Source: BOG-908 sp965199235 (lineage in GTDB: Bacteria > Pseudomonadota > Alphaproteobacteria > Acetobacterales > Acetobacteraceae). Taken from it: a stretch of 64,000 bases of DNA. The notes beneath the pieces are model-generated. The model searched no databases, had not been told where the DNA came from, and saw only the letters and a list, made by a program, of their open reading frames with translations. The position numbers were made by a program, and so were the translations under genes. Of this stretch, positions 8,964 to 17,669 are shown one piece after another (position 1 is the first letter of the stretch; each line of letters begins with the position of its first letter). The stretch is from contig CBDAQU010000002.1 of the NCBI GenBank assembly GCA_965199235.1, forward strand, positions 248,001-312,000, written 5' to 3'.

Positions 8964-9470
8964 TCAGACGCCGGGACCGGACTTGACCGAGGTGATCGCG
9001 TTGCGGTTCTGCGACCAGGCCTGCTCGTCGTCGCCGAGGGCCGTCGGGCGGTCCTTGCCGTAGCTGATCGTGCTGATGCGCGAGGACGACACGCCCTTGG
9101 CCTTGAGGAAATCCGTCGCGGCGTTCGCGCGGCGCTGGCCGAGTGCCAGGTTGAACTCCTCGGTACCGCGGTCGTCGCAATTGCCGGCGATCTGGACGCT
9201 GACGTTGGGGTATTTGGCGAGCCAGTCGGCCTGCTTGGACAGGGTCGCCTGCCCGGCGTCCGTCAGCGTAGAGGAGTTCAGCTCGTAGAACACGCGGTCG
9301 CCCACGTTGGCCACCAGGTCTTCCTGGCTGCCCGGGACGACGGAGCCGCTGCTTGGGCCGGTGCTGGTGTTCGCCATTCCGCCCGCGCCGCCCGTGTTGG
9401 CCGGCGGGTTGTGCGAGCAGGCGGCGAGGAGAGCGATCGCGGAGATCGCGCCCAAAAACTTGTGTTTCAT
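8964..9470 (-). CDS. pal: peptidoglycan-associated lipoprotein Pal
   Basis: Outer-membrane lipoprotein that grips peptidoglycan through an OmpA-type domain and holds the outer membrane during division. The lipobox LLAAC gives an acylated Cys early in the chain. The OmpA domain follows with the ligand-binding stretch DDRGTEEFNLALGQRRA. I start at the ATG at 9470 (MKHKFLGA...); another in-frame ATG four codons upstream has AGGA touching it with no spacing, so is less likely. The gene is close behind a candidate promoter and ends before an intrinsic terminator, suggesting its own strong transcript. Confidence 0.95.
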   Translation of the reverse strand: MKHKFLGAISAIALLAACSHNPPANTGGAGGMANTSTGPSSGSVVPGSQEDLVANVGDRVFYELNSSTLTDAGQATLSKQADWLAKYPNVSVQIAGNCDDRGTEEFNLALGQRRANAATDFLKAKGVSSSRISTISYGKDRPTALGDDEQAWSQNRNAITSVKSGPGV

Positions 9471-9557
9471 GGGAAAGTCCATTCCTGTCTATCGATGGTG
9501 CATTGATCGGCCACGCTTGTAACGACACAATCGACGAATCGTTGCCGCGGTGCAGCG

Positions 9558-9587
9558 CCCATACATTTTTGCACCCGTAACGGTCAA
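9558..9587 (-). promoter_or_regulatory. candidate promoter for pal
   Basis: Minus-strand TTGACC (9582-9587) and TATGGG (9558-9563) are 18 bases apart in the 214-base gap between tolB and pal, leaving a leader of about 80 bases. The gap has no reading frame of note. Confidence 0.4.
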
Positions 9588-9684
9588 GACGGTCGGCGGA
9601 TGTCGGTAATCAGTCCTTCAACATCAGCGTCAATACTCCGGCGTCTCCGCATCGTCCTATCCCAGTGTCCGATCGACGACCGGA

Positions 9685-11052
9685 TCAGGCATTCAGCGGC
9701 GACCAGGCGGGATCGGACGCGTCCGACCCTGTCGGCACCTGGCGCTCGTTGAAGCCGGTGATGTCGATCGAAACCAGCCGGGCGGAATACCCGGAACCGC
9801 TCGAGTCACGCGCCTGGGTCTCTCGGCAGAACATCAGCACGCGGCCGTTCGGCGCGAAGGTCGGTCCCTCCACCGAAAAACTCTCCGACAGGATGCGTTC
9901 GCCGCTGCCGTCGGGCGCCATGACGCCGATCGCGAACGTTCCGCCCGACAGGCGGGTGAACGCGATCAGGTCGCCGCGCGGCGACCAGACGGGGGTCGCG
10001 TACCGGCCGTGCCCGTAACTGATGCGCCGCGCCCCGCCGCCGCCAGAGCCCATGATGTAGAGCTGCTGATCGCCGCCGCGGTCCGAGTTGAACACGATCT
10101 GCGACCCGTCCGGGCTGTAGCACGGGCTGGTGTCGATGCTCCCGGAACTGGTGAGGCGCCGCGCCGCGTGGCTCGCCGCATCGACGACGAAAATGTCCGA
10201 GCCGCCGCCGCGGGTGACCGAGAGGATGCAGGAGCCGCCGTCGGGCGAGAAGCGCGGGGCGAAGCTCATGCCCTCGAACTCGCCGAAGGTGGTCTGCCGG
10301 CCGGTGCCGAGGTCGAACAGGTAAACCCTCGGGCGGTTGTTGGCGTAGCTCATGAAGGCGATCTGGTCGCGCACCGGGTTGAAGCGCGGCGTCAATACCA
10401 GCCAGGACCCGTCGGTCAGGATGCGGTTGTTGGCGCTGTCCTGGTCCATGATCGCCAGCCGCTTGCTCTGGCTGCCGCGTCGCCCGCTGGCGGCGACGTA
10501 GACGATTCGCGTGTCGAAGTAGCCTTTCTCGCCCACCAGCCGTTCATAGACGACGTCGGCCACGATGTGCGCGATTCGCCGCCAGTTGGCGGCCGTTGTG
10601 GTGTAGGCGGTACCCTGGATCTGGGTGCCCTGCAGCACGTCCCACAGCCGGAACTCGACCCGCAGAGGATCGGTGCCGGTCACCTGGCCGGTCACCAGCG
10701 CGTGCGCGCCGGTCGCGCGCCAGTTCTGGAAGTTTGGCGAGGCCGCAGGATCGGCCGCGGCGATGCCGGCCTGGCCCAGCGGCCGGAACAGGCCGCAGCG
10801 TGCGAGGTCGGCGCTGACCACGCCGCCGATGTCGACACCGCCTGACGTGCCGGACAGGCCGGTGATGGCGATCGGGATCGGGTTGCGCTGGGCGCCGGAC
10901 ACGTCGATGATCGGCTGTCCGCCTGGGCTGCCGGGGGAGGCGAGCGGCGCCTGGGCCAGCGCGGGCGCGGCCAGCAGGCCGGCCGCGCCCGCCAGGAAGC
11001 CGCGCCGGAAGAACTCGGTCTCGACACGGCGGTCGTTGTTGATCGGGGTCAT
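9685..11052 (-). CDS. tolB: Tol-Pal protein TolB, with a twin-arginine type signal
   Basis: 455 aa periplasmic beta-propeller that binds Pal and TolA. The amino terminus carries FFRRGFLAGAAGLLAAPALAQA-type features: a twin arginine at 16-17 followed by G-F-L and a hydrophobic stretch ending at an AxA-like site near residue 34. The N-terminal TolB domain follows (IPIAITGL, GLFRPL), then WD40-like PD40 repeats (FSPDGG, YSPDGSQI, WSPRGDLIAF). The usual TolB is exported by Sec, so the Tat-like signal is notable. It starts 15 bases after tolA. Confidence 0.95.
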   Translation of the reverse strand: MTPINNDRRVETEFFRRGFLAGAAGLLAAPALAQAPLASPGSPGGQPIIDVSGAQRNPIPIAITGLSGTSGGVDIGGVVSADLARCGLFRPLGQAGIAAADPAASPNFQNWRATGAHALVTGQVTGTDPLRVEFRLWDVLQGTQIQGTAYTTTAANWRRIAHIVADVVYERLVGEKGYFDTRIVYVAASGRRGSQSKRLAIMDQDSANNRILTDGSWLVLTPRFNPVRDQIAFMSYANNRPRVYLFDLGTGRQTTFGEFEGMSFAPRFSPDGGSCILSVTRGGGSDIFVVDAASHAARRLTSSGSIDTSPCYSPDGSQIVFNSDRGGDQQLYIMGSGGGGARRISYGHGRYATPVWSPRGDLIAFTRLSGGTFAIGVMAPDGSGERILSESFSVEGPTFAPNGRVLMFCRETQARDSSGSGYSARLVSIDITGFNERQVPTGSDASDPAWSPLNA

Positions 11053-11067
11053 GTCACAAAGGCTCCA

Positions 11068-12054
11068 TCAAGGCCGGAAGCGGAACGAGAACTGGGCGGC
11101 GGGCTTGCCGAGCACGGTGGGCGGCAGGGGCAGACGCGAGCAGGTCGGGTCGAGCACCGCGTGCTGCGCGCGCTCGGCAAAGGCGCGGAAGGCAGGGTCG
11201 CGCGACGCGCGGGCGGTATCGGCCGGCGACAGCGCCACCTCCCTCACCTCGCCCCCTGCATCGACCGTGACCGTCATCTCCGTGCTGTACGTGGCGTAAT
11301 CTTTCGCAGCCGTGTCCTCCGAATAACATCGGCGTACCTCATCGCCGATCGTCCTGCGCTGACCCTCCGAGAGCGCGCCGGTCAGGTTGCCGTGCTTCTG
11401 CCCGCCCGCGTCGTGCGCGCCGCCCCGCTGCGGGTTGTAGACGTGGGTGGGCGGGCGGTCCTGCTTCTGGTCGGCGAGCAGCTTGTCGAGCGTGTTCATC
11501 AGGCTCTTGGTGTCCGGCGTCGGGTTCTTCGTCGGGTTGGGCTGGTGTCGCACGGTATCCAGCGGCTTGGCGGCAACCAAAGGCTCGCGAGTGGGCGGTC
11601 TGGGCGGCGCGGGCGTCTGCACCGGCTTGGGCGGCTCGGGCTGCGCCACGACCTTCATCGGCGGCGGCGGCTTGATCGCCTCGGCCTGTTCGCTGGGCGG
11701 GGGCGGCAGCAGCTTGGCCGTCTCCAAAACCTTGGTTTCCACCGGCGCGGGAGGCGGCGGAGGGGGCGGAGGCGGGGGCGGAGGCGGAGGCGGCTTCTCG
11801 ATCGGCTTCGGTTCGGGCGGCTTCTCGGCAGGGTTGTCCTCGGCCGGCGTGTCCGCCTCGGTCGGTGCCGCGACGTGACCCGTCCTGTCGGATTTCTGCG
11901 CCGAGTCGGCCTTTCCTTCGAACTCCATCTCCATCGCGTTGTCCGGCGGCGGAGGGGGCGGCGCGGGCGTCGGCAGCACCACGATCAGGGCAAGCAGCAC
12001 CGCCAGGTGCAGACCTGCGGAGATTGCCGCCGTGCGCCGCATGTCCGATCGCAT
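11068..12054 (-). CDS. tolA: TolA/TonB-type energy-transducing protein of the Tol system
   Basis: 328 aa if started at the ATG at 12054; a TTG three codons upstream is the only alternative. One amino-terminal membrane helix (about 10-28) with the His-containing face SAGLHLAVLLAL, a long Pro/Glu/Lys-rich periplasmic stalk with an uninterrupted run of 15 prolines (88-102), and a carboxy-terminal domain (QRRTIGDEVRRCY, a Cys pair, LPLPPTVLG) that binds TolB. The classical TolA helical stalk is replaced by a polyproline stalk, as in many alphaproteobacteria. Lies between tolR and tolB, 13 bases after the tolR stop. Confidence 0.9.
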   Translation of the reverse strand: MRSDMRRTAAISAGLHLAVLLALIVVLPTPAPPPPPPDNAMEMEFEGKADSAQKSDRTGHVAAPTEADTPAEDNPAEKPPEPKPIEKPPPPPPPPPPPPPPPAPVETKVLETAKLLPPPPSEQAEAIKPPPPMKVVAQPEPPKPVQTPAPPRPPTREPLVAAKPLDTVRHQPNPTKNPTPDTKSLMNTLDKLLADQKQDRPPTHVYNPQRGGAHDAGGQKHGNLTGALSEGQRRTIGDEVRRCYSEDTAAKDYATYSTEMTVTVDAGGEVREVALSPADTARASRDPAFRAFAERAQHAVLDPTCSRLPLPPTVLGKPAAQFSFRFRP

Positions 12055-12067
12055 GGGGACCAAAAAT

Positions 12068-12498
12068 CTACTTCTGGGTCTGCTCGGCCAGCAGGGCCAC
12101 CTTGGTGAAGCCGCCCGAGGCGATGCTGGCCATCACCTGCATCACCTGCCCGTAGGGGATCGATCGGTCGCCGCGCACGAAGATGCGCCGGGCCATGTCG
12201 TTCTGCGAGGCGGCGCGCAGCTTGTCCACCAGATCGCCCTGAAGCACCGCCTCGTCCTGCAGGTGGATCTGGCCGTCCGCCGAGATCGTCACCGTCAGCG
12301 GCGTCGCGTCGGCGTTCAGCGGCTGCGCGTTGGTCTTGGGCAGGTCCACGTTCACGCCAGAGGTGAGCATGGGTGCGGTCACCATGAAGACGATCAGCAG
12401 CACCAGCATCACGTCGACCAGCGGGGTCACGTTGATCTCCGACATCGAGCGGTAGCGGCTGTTTCGGCCGCGGCCGGGACCCATCAGCCCGCCCGCCA

Positions 12499-12499
<1 letters not shown>
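12068..12499 (-). CDS. tolR: Tol-Pal proton-channel protein TolR
   Basis: 143 aa ExbD/TolR-family inner-membrane protein. After a short basic N terminus (RNSRYRSMSEINVTPLVDVMLVLL) the single membrane helix carries the conserved Asp of PLVDVML (residue 29), essential for proton use. The start is the ATG that shares one base with the tolQ stop (TGATG); longer upstream frames are inside tolQ. The periplasmic domain is complete. Works with TolQ to energise TolA. Confidence 0.95.
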
Positions 12500-13215
<716 letters not shown>

Positions 13216-13228
13216 CGAAAGATGCTCC

Positions 13229-13627
13229 TCAGCTCAGGATGAGCCGCCAGCGCGGCGGGATGCGTGCGGGGCGGCCGGTGGACGCGCGGACGCAGGCCAG
13301 CACCACCTCGACGATGGCCGACAGGGTCTGGTCGGCGCCCGAAAAAACCTGGCGCAACGTGATCGTGGCACCGGTCTCCCCGAGCCGAGTGGTGGTGATG
13401 GTCAATATGTCGTCCAGCCGCGCCGGGCGCAGATACTCCAGATTGGCGCGGCGTACCATGAAGATGCAGTCATGATCGCGCCGCAAATCTTCGTGCGGCA
13501 GGCCTGCATCATGCAGCGCCTCGGTCCTGGCGCGCTCGGCCATCGCGAGGTAGGTGGCGTGGTAGACGACGCCGCCCGCATCGGTGTCGGCGTAATAGAC
13601 GCGGGTTCGGTAGAGGTGCTCGTTCAC
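13229..13627 (-). CDS. ybgC: acyl-CoA thioesterase YbgC
   Basis: 132 aa hot-dog-fold thioesterase that heads many tol-pal operons. The family motif YYADTDAGGVVYHATYL, with the catalytic Asp of DTDAGG, is near residue 15. The start is a GTG at 13627 whose bases overlap the TGA of a nine-codon mini-ORF (GTGA) that belongs to a tandem repeat downstream of ruvB. No other start occurs before the in-frame stop at 13676-13678. No clear ribosome-binding site precedes it, consistent with coupled re-initiation. Confidence 0.93.
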   Translation of the reverse strand: MNEHLYRTRVYYADTDAGGVVYHATYLAMAERARTEALHDAGLPHEDLRRDHDCIFMVRRANLEYLRPARLDDILTITTTRLGETGATITLRQVFSGADQTLSAIVEVVLACVRASTGRPARIPPRWRLILS

Positions 13628-13756
13628 AGCAGGATGTCCTGGGCGCGCGTCATGGAAGAAGGTTCTGCGGACGCGTCATAGAAGAAGGTCCTGCGGACCG
13701 GGTCATAGAAGAAGGTCCTGCGGACCGGGTCATAGAAGAAGGTCCTGCGGACCGGT
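13624..13756 (-). repeat. tandem repeat of the ruvB end: stop/start relay to ybgC
   Basis: Five copies of a 26-27 bp unit on the minus strand. Copy 1 (13730-13756) encodes the last RuvB codons and stop (GPQDLLL*). Copies 2 and 3 (13703-13729, 13676-13702) are near identical; copies 4 (13650-13675) and 5 (13624-13649) are diverged. Each ends in TGA. The ATG overlapping the RuvB stop opens a 27-codon ORF built of nine-residue blocks (MTRSAGPSS twice, then MTRPQNLLP). Its TGA overlaps the ATG of a nine-codon ORF (MTRAQDILL), whose TGA overlaps the ybgC GTG. The last diverged copy (AQDILL*) looks like the original ruvB end. Confidence 0.9.
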
Positions 13757-14776
13757 CGGCGGCTTCAGCCCCAGGTGGCGCCAGCCCGGCTCGCCCAGCA
13801 TGCGCCCCCGGCTGGTGCGCAGCATCAGGCCCTCCTGGATCAGGTAGGGTTCGACCACGTCCTCCAGCGTGTCGCGCGCCTCCGCGAGCGCTGCGGCCAG
13901 CGTTTCCACGCCGACCGGGCCGCCGCCATGGTGCTCGGCCATCCGGCGCAGGTAGCGCCGGTCCATCGCATCCAGGCCGAGCGCGTCCACTTCCAGACGC
14001 AGCAGGGCGGCGTCTGCCGTCTCGCGATCGACCCTGCTCCTGCCCAAGACGGACGCGAAATCGCGCACCCGGCGCAGCAGGCGGCCGGCGATGCGCGGCG
14101 TGCCGCGGGAGCGTCTGGCGATCTCGCGCGCGCCGTCCTCGCTCAGGTCGAAGGCGAGCTTTTCCGCCCCGCGCGCCACGATCAGGGTGAGCTCCTCGGG
14201 CGTGTAGAATACCAGGCGCAGCGGAATGCCGAACCGGTCGCGCAGGGGGGTTGCGAGCAGGCCGGCGCGGGTGGTGGCGCCGACGAGCGTGAAGGGCTGC
14301 AGGTCGATTCGCACGGAGCGGGCGGCAGGCCCCTCGCCGATGATCAGGTCGAGCTGAAAATCCTCCATCGCCGGGTAGAGGATCTCCTCGATGGCCGGCT
14401 GCAGGCGGTGGATCTCGTCGATGAACAGCACGTCGCGGGGTTGAAGATTGGTCAGGATGGCGGCGAGGTCGCCCGCGCGCTGGATGACCGGGCCGGAGGT
14501 GGCCCTGAAGCCCACGCCCAGCTCGCGCGCCACGATCTGCGCCAGCGTGGTCTTGCCGAGGCCGGGCGGCCCGTGCAGCAGCACGTGGTCCAGCGCCTCG
14601 GCGCGCGTGCGGGCGGCCTCGATGAACACGGCGAGGTTTTCGCGGCTCGCGCGCTGGCCCACGAACTCGCGCAGGGTCTGCGGGCGCAGGCTGGCCTCGG
14701 CCGCGTCGTCTGGCGCGCGTTCCGGCGAGACAGCGCGCGAGTCGTCGGGTTCATTGGGTGTGTTCGGACCGGCCAC
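13730..14776 (-). CDS. ruvB: Holliday junction branch-migration ATPase RuvB
   Basis: 348 aa hexameric AAA+ motor. Walker A GPPGLGKT is at 69-76, Walker B FIDEIHRL follows, the arginine-finger region GATTRAGLLATPLRDRFG and the winged-helix carboxy domain are intact. The start is a GTG at 14776; the first 30 residues are a variable acidic extension. The last codons (GPQDLLL) and the TGA are part of a tandem repeat, so the present carboxy terminus may have been shortened or re-made by duplication. ruvA and ruvC lie 5 kb away, unusual for this normally contiguous set. Confidence 0.96.
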   Translation of the reverse strand: MAGPNTPNEPDDSRAVSPERAPDDAAEASLRPQTLREFVGQRASRENLAVFIEAARTRAEALDHVLLHGPPGLGKTTLAQIVARELGVGFRATSGPVIQRAGDLAAILTNLQPRDVLFIDEIHRLQPAIEEILYPAMEDFQLDLIIGEGPAARSVRIDLQPFTLVGATTRAGLLATPLRDRFGIPLRLVFYTPEELTLIVARGAEKLAFDLSEDGAREIARRSRGTPRIAGRLLRRVRDFASVLGRSRVDRETADAALLRLEVDALGLDAMDRRYLRRMAEHHGGGPVGVETLAAALAEARDTLEDVVEPYLIQEGLMLRTSRGRMLGEPGWRHLGLKPPTGPQDLLL

Positions 14777-14858
14777 GCGCGCGTGCTAGCAGGCACTGCG
14801 AGTCTGCTGGGGTTAATCCGGGTCCAGGATTGCACGAAGCCCGACGACCCAAGCCGGG

Positions 14859-14904
14859 CCATCCCCGACACGACGCGCATGCATGCGCGTCGTGTCGGGG
14901 ATGG
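14859..14904. repeat. 46-bp perfect palindrome upstream of ruvB
   Basis: Two 23-base arms (14859-14881 and 14882-14904) are exact reverse complements with no spacer; the centre reads GCATGCATGC. It lies between the divergent ruvB and GAF/PAS genes, 83 bases from the ruvB start. It could form a cruciform or bind a dimeric protein; there is no U-run on either side, so a plain terminator is less likely. Confidence 0.9.
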
Positions 14905-14990
14905 GGGACAACCACCCGTTAACATCTTCGATGTACAAGAGTGGATGGACACCCGTATGGTCGGAGGGCAGGGCCAGTGATCGCACCGCC

Positions 14991-16976
14991 ATGAAGCAGC
15001 CTGGAGAACCCGTGACACAGGCCGTAACGGCAGAGGCGGGCACGATGCCGGAGTGCGGCGGGGAAGCAGCGCCGCGCAACCAGGATGCCGGCCCGGTGGA
15101 CGCACTGGCGATGTTCCCGCCGTTGCTGAGCAAGATGTTCTCGGTGCCGATGTCCGCCGTGTCGATCCTCCACCCGACCCATCAGCACTTTCGGGTAAGC
15201 GTCGGCATGGACGTCATCCAAACCCCGATCGAGCACTCCTTCTGCGCCCAGGCGATCAAGCGGCCTGACGAGATTCTCTATGTGCCCGACGCGATGCTGG
15301 ACCCGCGCTTTGCTCATTACCCGCAGGTCGTCGGGGACATGAGGCTTCGCTTCTACGCCGGCATGCCGATCCGGGCGCCGGGCGGCGCCCCCGTCGGTGC
15401 GCTCTGCGTGCTGGATCGCGTACCGAGGCACATGGACGACGCCTTGCTCGATCAGCTTCGAAACCTGGCCGAGGGCGTCAACACGACGCTTCGCCTGGAA
15501 GCCTCCGCCGACCTCCTCCGCCGGCAGGAAAGCCAAAGCAAGATGACGCAGACGATGCTGGCGTCGGTGTTCCAGACCATGGACGCCGCGGTGACGGTGA
15601 CCCGAGCCAGCGGCGCCATCCTGCTTTCCAACGCGCCATGCCACAGCATTCTTGGCTACCAGCCCGAGGAGCTCCTGACCCTGAGCCTGCAGGATGTCAT
15701 CGCACCCGAAAGGCGGGAGGCGCTTGCCGCCGCCAACGCGGCGCAGCTTGCCGATGCTGCGCCATACCGGATCGAGAGCGTCCTGCTGGGCCGTGAAGGC
15801 AACAGGATGCCGGCGCAGCTGACGGTCGCGCTCGTGAAGCGGCGCGACGTGCCGCCCTTTCGGGTCACGACGCTGCAACGGCACCGGGCCGCGACGGCCG
15901 CGCCCAAGCCGGTTCATGCCAGCGTGACGGGCTGCATCCAGTTTCTCGGCCTGCAGCCGGTGAAAACCGCCTATGGTGCAAAATGGGAGAGTGTCCGCCA
16001 CCGCCTGCTACTTGCTGCGGAGAACATACTCAAGCGCCGGCTTTCGGCCCAGGACGCCTACACCCGCACCGATGACGACAGCTTCACCATCTGGTTCAAG
16101 AGCGGTTCCGAGGAGGAGAATGCCGCGCATATCGAGCGCATCAGACGCGAGGTGCAGATGATGCTGCTCTCCGAGCTTGGCGAGGAGACGACCAGCTCGG
16201 TGGCGGCCTACACGCAGGCGGCCGAGATCGACGACACGACGGCGCCTCAAAGCCAAATCATGCAGGAGCTGTCCAAGCGGATTGCCGAGCGGCGGCGCGA
16301 GGCGGAGCAGCAGGCACAGACCGTGCTCAACCAGGTGTTGAGCGAGCATCCGCGCGAAGCAACGCCGATCCACGGCAAGAACGGGGCGTCGATGAAGGCC
16401 ATGTTCACCGATCTTCCCCGGCCGCTGCGCGGGCGCTTCTCCGGCGCCATGTCGCTGGTCGGCGGAGCAAACGCCGATATCGATACGGAATGCCTGCGCC
16501 TGTCGCTGACCTCGGAGGCGGTGATGGACGACGTCGCCGAAGGGCTTTCACGCACGCAGTTCGTCAGGCTGTCGCTCGCCCTGTTCGTTGCGCGACGCGG
16601 ACGGGAGCGGTTCCTCTCGCAATGGCAGGCGATGCCCCCAAAGGTTGGATCACAGATCTTCGTCATGCTGTCGGATGTCACGCCGGACACCAGCCAGGCT
16701 CGTCTGTCCGAGACGATCCGCATGCTGCGGCCGATCACACGCGGCGTGGGCGTGCTCCTCGATCAGATGGAACCCCTGCCCTTCCAGCCGCAATGCTCCT
16801 TGCTTTCCATGGTCGGGCTGTGTTCGGACCCATTGGGCAGCCAGCGAGATGCCAAGCTCGCCAGCTTCATCCTGCGCTTTCGCCAGGCGAAGATTCCGGT
16901 GCTCGTGCAGCTGACCAAGAATGAGACGGCACAGCGCTGGTATGGGCTTGGCGCGGATTTCACCACGCTGGGCTGA
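14991..16976 (+). CDS. GAF-PAS signalling protein with degenerate GGDEF/EAL-like output
   Basis: 661 aa from the ATG at 14991; in-frame ATGs at 14901 and 14931 are possible alternatives. A GAF domain (about 35-175; SVGMDVIQTPIEHSFCAQAI, YAGMPIRAPGGAPVGALCVLD) resembles those fused to cyclases. A PAS domain (about 190-290; NAPCHSILGYQPEELL) follows. The next region contains YTRTDDDSFTIWF where an active cyclase would have its GGDEF loop, then a helical linker and a terminal domain with an EAL-like layout but no EAL signature. No membrane segment. I infer a cytosolic sensor whose output is not enzymatic c-di-GMP turnover. Converges on the dehydrogenase with a 6-base gap. Confidence 0.7.
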   Translation: MKQPGEPVTQAVTAEAGTMPECGGEAAPRNQDAGPVDALAMFPPLLSKMFSVPMSAVSILHPTHQHFRVSVGMDVIQTPIEHSFCAQAIKRPDEILYVPDAMLDPRFAHYPQVVGDMRLRFYAGMPIRAPGGAPVGALCVLDRVPRHMDDALLDQLRNLAEGVNTTLRLEASADLLRRQESQSKMTQTMLASVFQTMDAAVTVTRASGAILLSNAPCHSILGYQPEELLTLSLQDVIAPERREALAAANAAQLADAAPYRIESVLLGREGNRMPAQLTVALVKRRDVPPFRVTTLQRHRAATAAPKPVHASVTGCIQFLGLQPVKTAYGAKWESVRHRLLLAAENILKRRLSAQDAYTRTDDDSFTIWFKSGSEEENAAHIERIRREVQMMLLSELGEETTSSVAAYTQAAEIDDTTAPQSQIMQELSKRIAERRREAEQQAQTVLNQVLSEHPREATPIHGKNGASMKAMFTDLPRPLRGRFSGAMSLVGGANADIDTECLRLSLTSEAVMDDVAEGLSRTQFVRLSLALFVARRGRERFLSQWQAMPPKVGSQIFVMLSDVTPDTSQARLSETIRMLRPITRGVGVLLDQMEPLPFQPQCSLLSMVGLCSDPLGSQRDAKLASFILRFRQAKIPVLVQLTKNETAQRWYGLGADFTTLG

Positions 16977-16982
16977 CGGGCG

Positions 16983-17669
16983 TCACCAGGGCAGGCTGGC
17001 TCCCTGGTAGTCCAGGTATGCGATACCGGGCGTCGTGTGGGATCGGAGGACGTCGGCCATGCCCTTCGCACTTTGCTCGACCGAGACCGGCGCGTTCGGA
17101 CCGCCCATGTCCGTGCGCACCCAGCCTGGGTGCATCACGATCACCGGGCGATCGCGATGGCGCAGCGCGTAGGAGGAAGCGAACATGTTCAGCGCGGCCT
17201 TGCTGGCGCGGTAGAGTTCCCAGCCGCCCGTCGTGTTGCTGGCGATGCTGCCGAGAACGGAGGTCATGAAGGCGACCGTCGCGTTGGGCGACAGCAATGG
17301 CTGCATCGCCTCGGCCAGGGTGACCGGGCCGCTCGCGTTGACCACGAACTCGCGGGCCACGCCCTCCGGCGGCACCTCGTGGACCGGCGCCTCTTTGTAG
17401 CCGCTGATGCCGGCGACGACGAACAGCACGTCCAGCGTACGGCCATCGAGGCGGCCCGCGAGTGCAGTTCCCGAAGCCGGGTCGGCGACGTCGAGCTGGT
17501 CGACGGTGAGCGCGCCTGCATAAGCGGCCAGCAGATCGGTCAGCCCGCGCGCCGCGCCGGGCTCGCGCGCCGTGGCGATCACCTGCCAGCCACGCCCGAG
17601 ATACTCCCGCGCCAGTCCAAGGCCGAGACCCCGGTTGGCGCCGGCGAGCAGTATAGTTTGAGAAGGCAT
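16983..17669 (-). CDS. short-chain dehydrogenase/reductase
   Basis: 228 aa, starting at the ATG at 17669 directly before the Rossmann segment ILLAGANRGLGLG (TGxxxGxG type). The catalytic YRASK (Tyr-x-x-x-Lys) and upstream Ser region (MTSVLGS) are present, as is HPGWVRTDMGG after the active site. The sequence resembles the SDR subgroup related to the C-factor and carbonyl reductase-like proteins. Substrate unknown. It stands alone, convergent with the GAF/PAS gene. Confidence 0.88.
   Translation of the reverse strand: MPSQTILLAGANRGLGLGLAREYLGRGWQVIATAREPGAARGLTDLLAAYAGALTVDQLDVADPASGTALAGRLDGRTLDVLFVVAGISGYKEAPVHEVPPEGVAREFVVNASGPVTLAEAMQPLLSPNATVAFMTSVLGSIASNTTGGWELYRASKAALNMFASSYALRHRDRPVIVMHPGWVRTDMGGPNAPVSVEQSAKGMADVLRSHTTPGIAYLDYQGASLPW

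Noticed and set aside
6687..9506. 939-codon plus-strand frame opposite tilS, cpoB and pal
   Set aside because: Crosses three real genes and a terminator on the other strand; composition is typical of an antisense shadow.
13624..13756. Tandem repeat read as a CRISPR array
   Set aside because: Units adjoin directly with no spacers and carry the end of ruvB; there are no cas genes.
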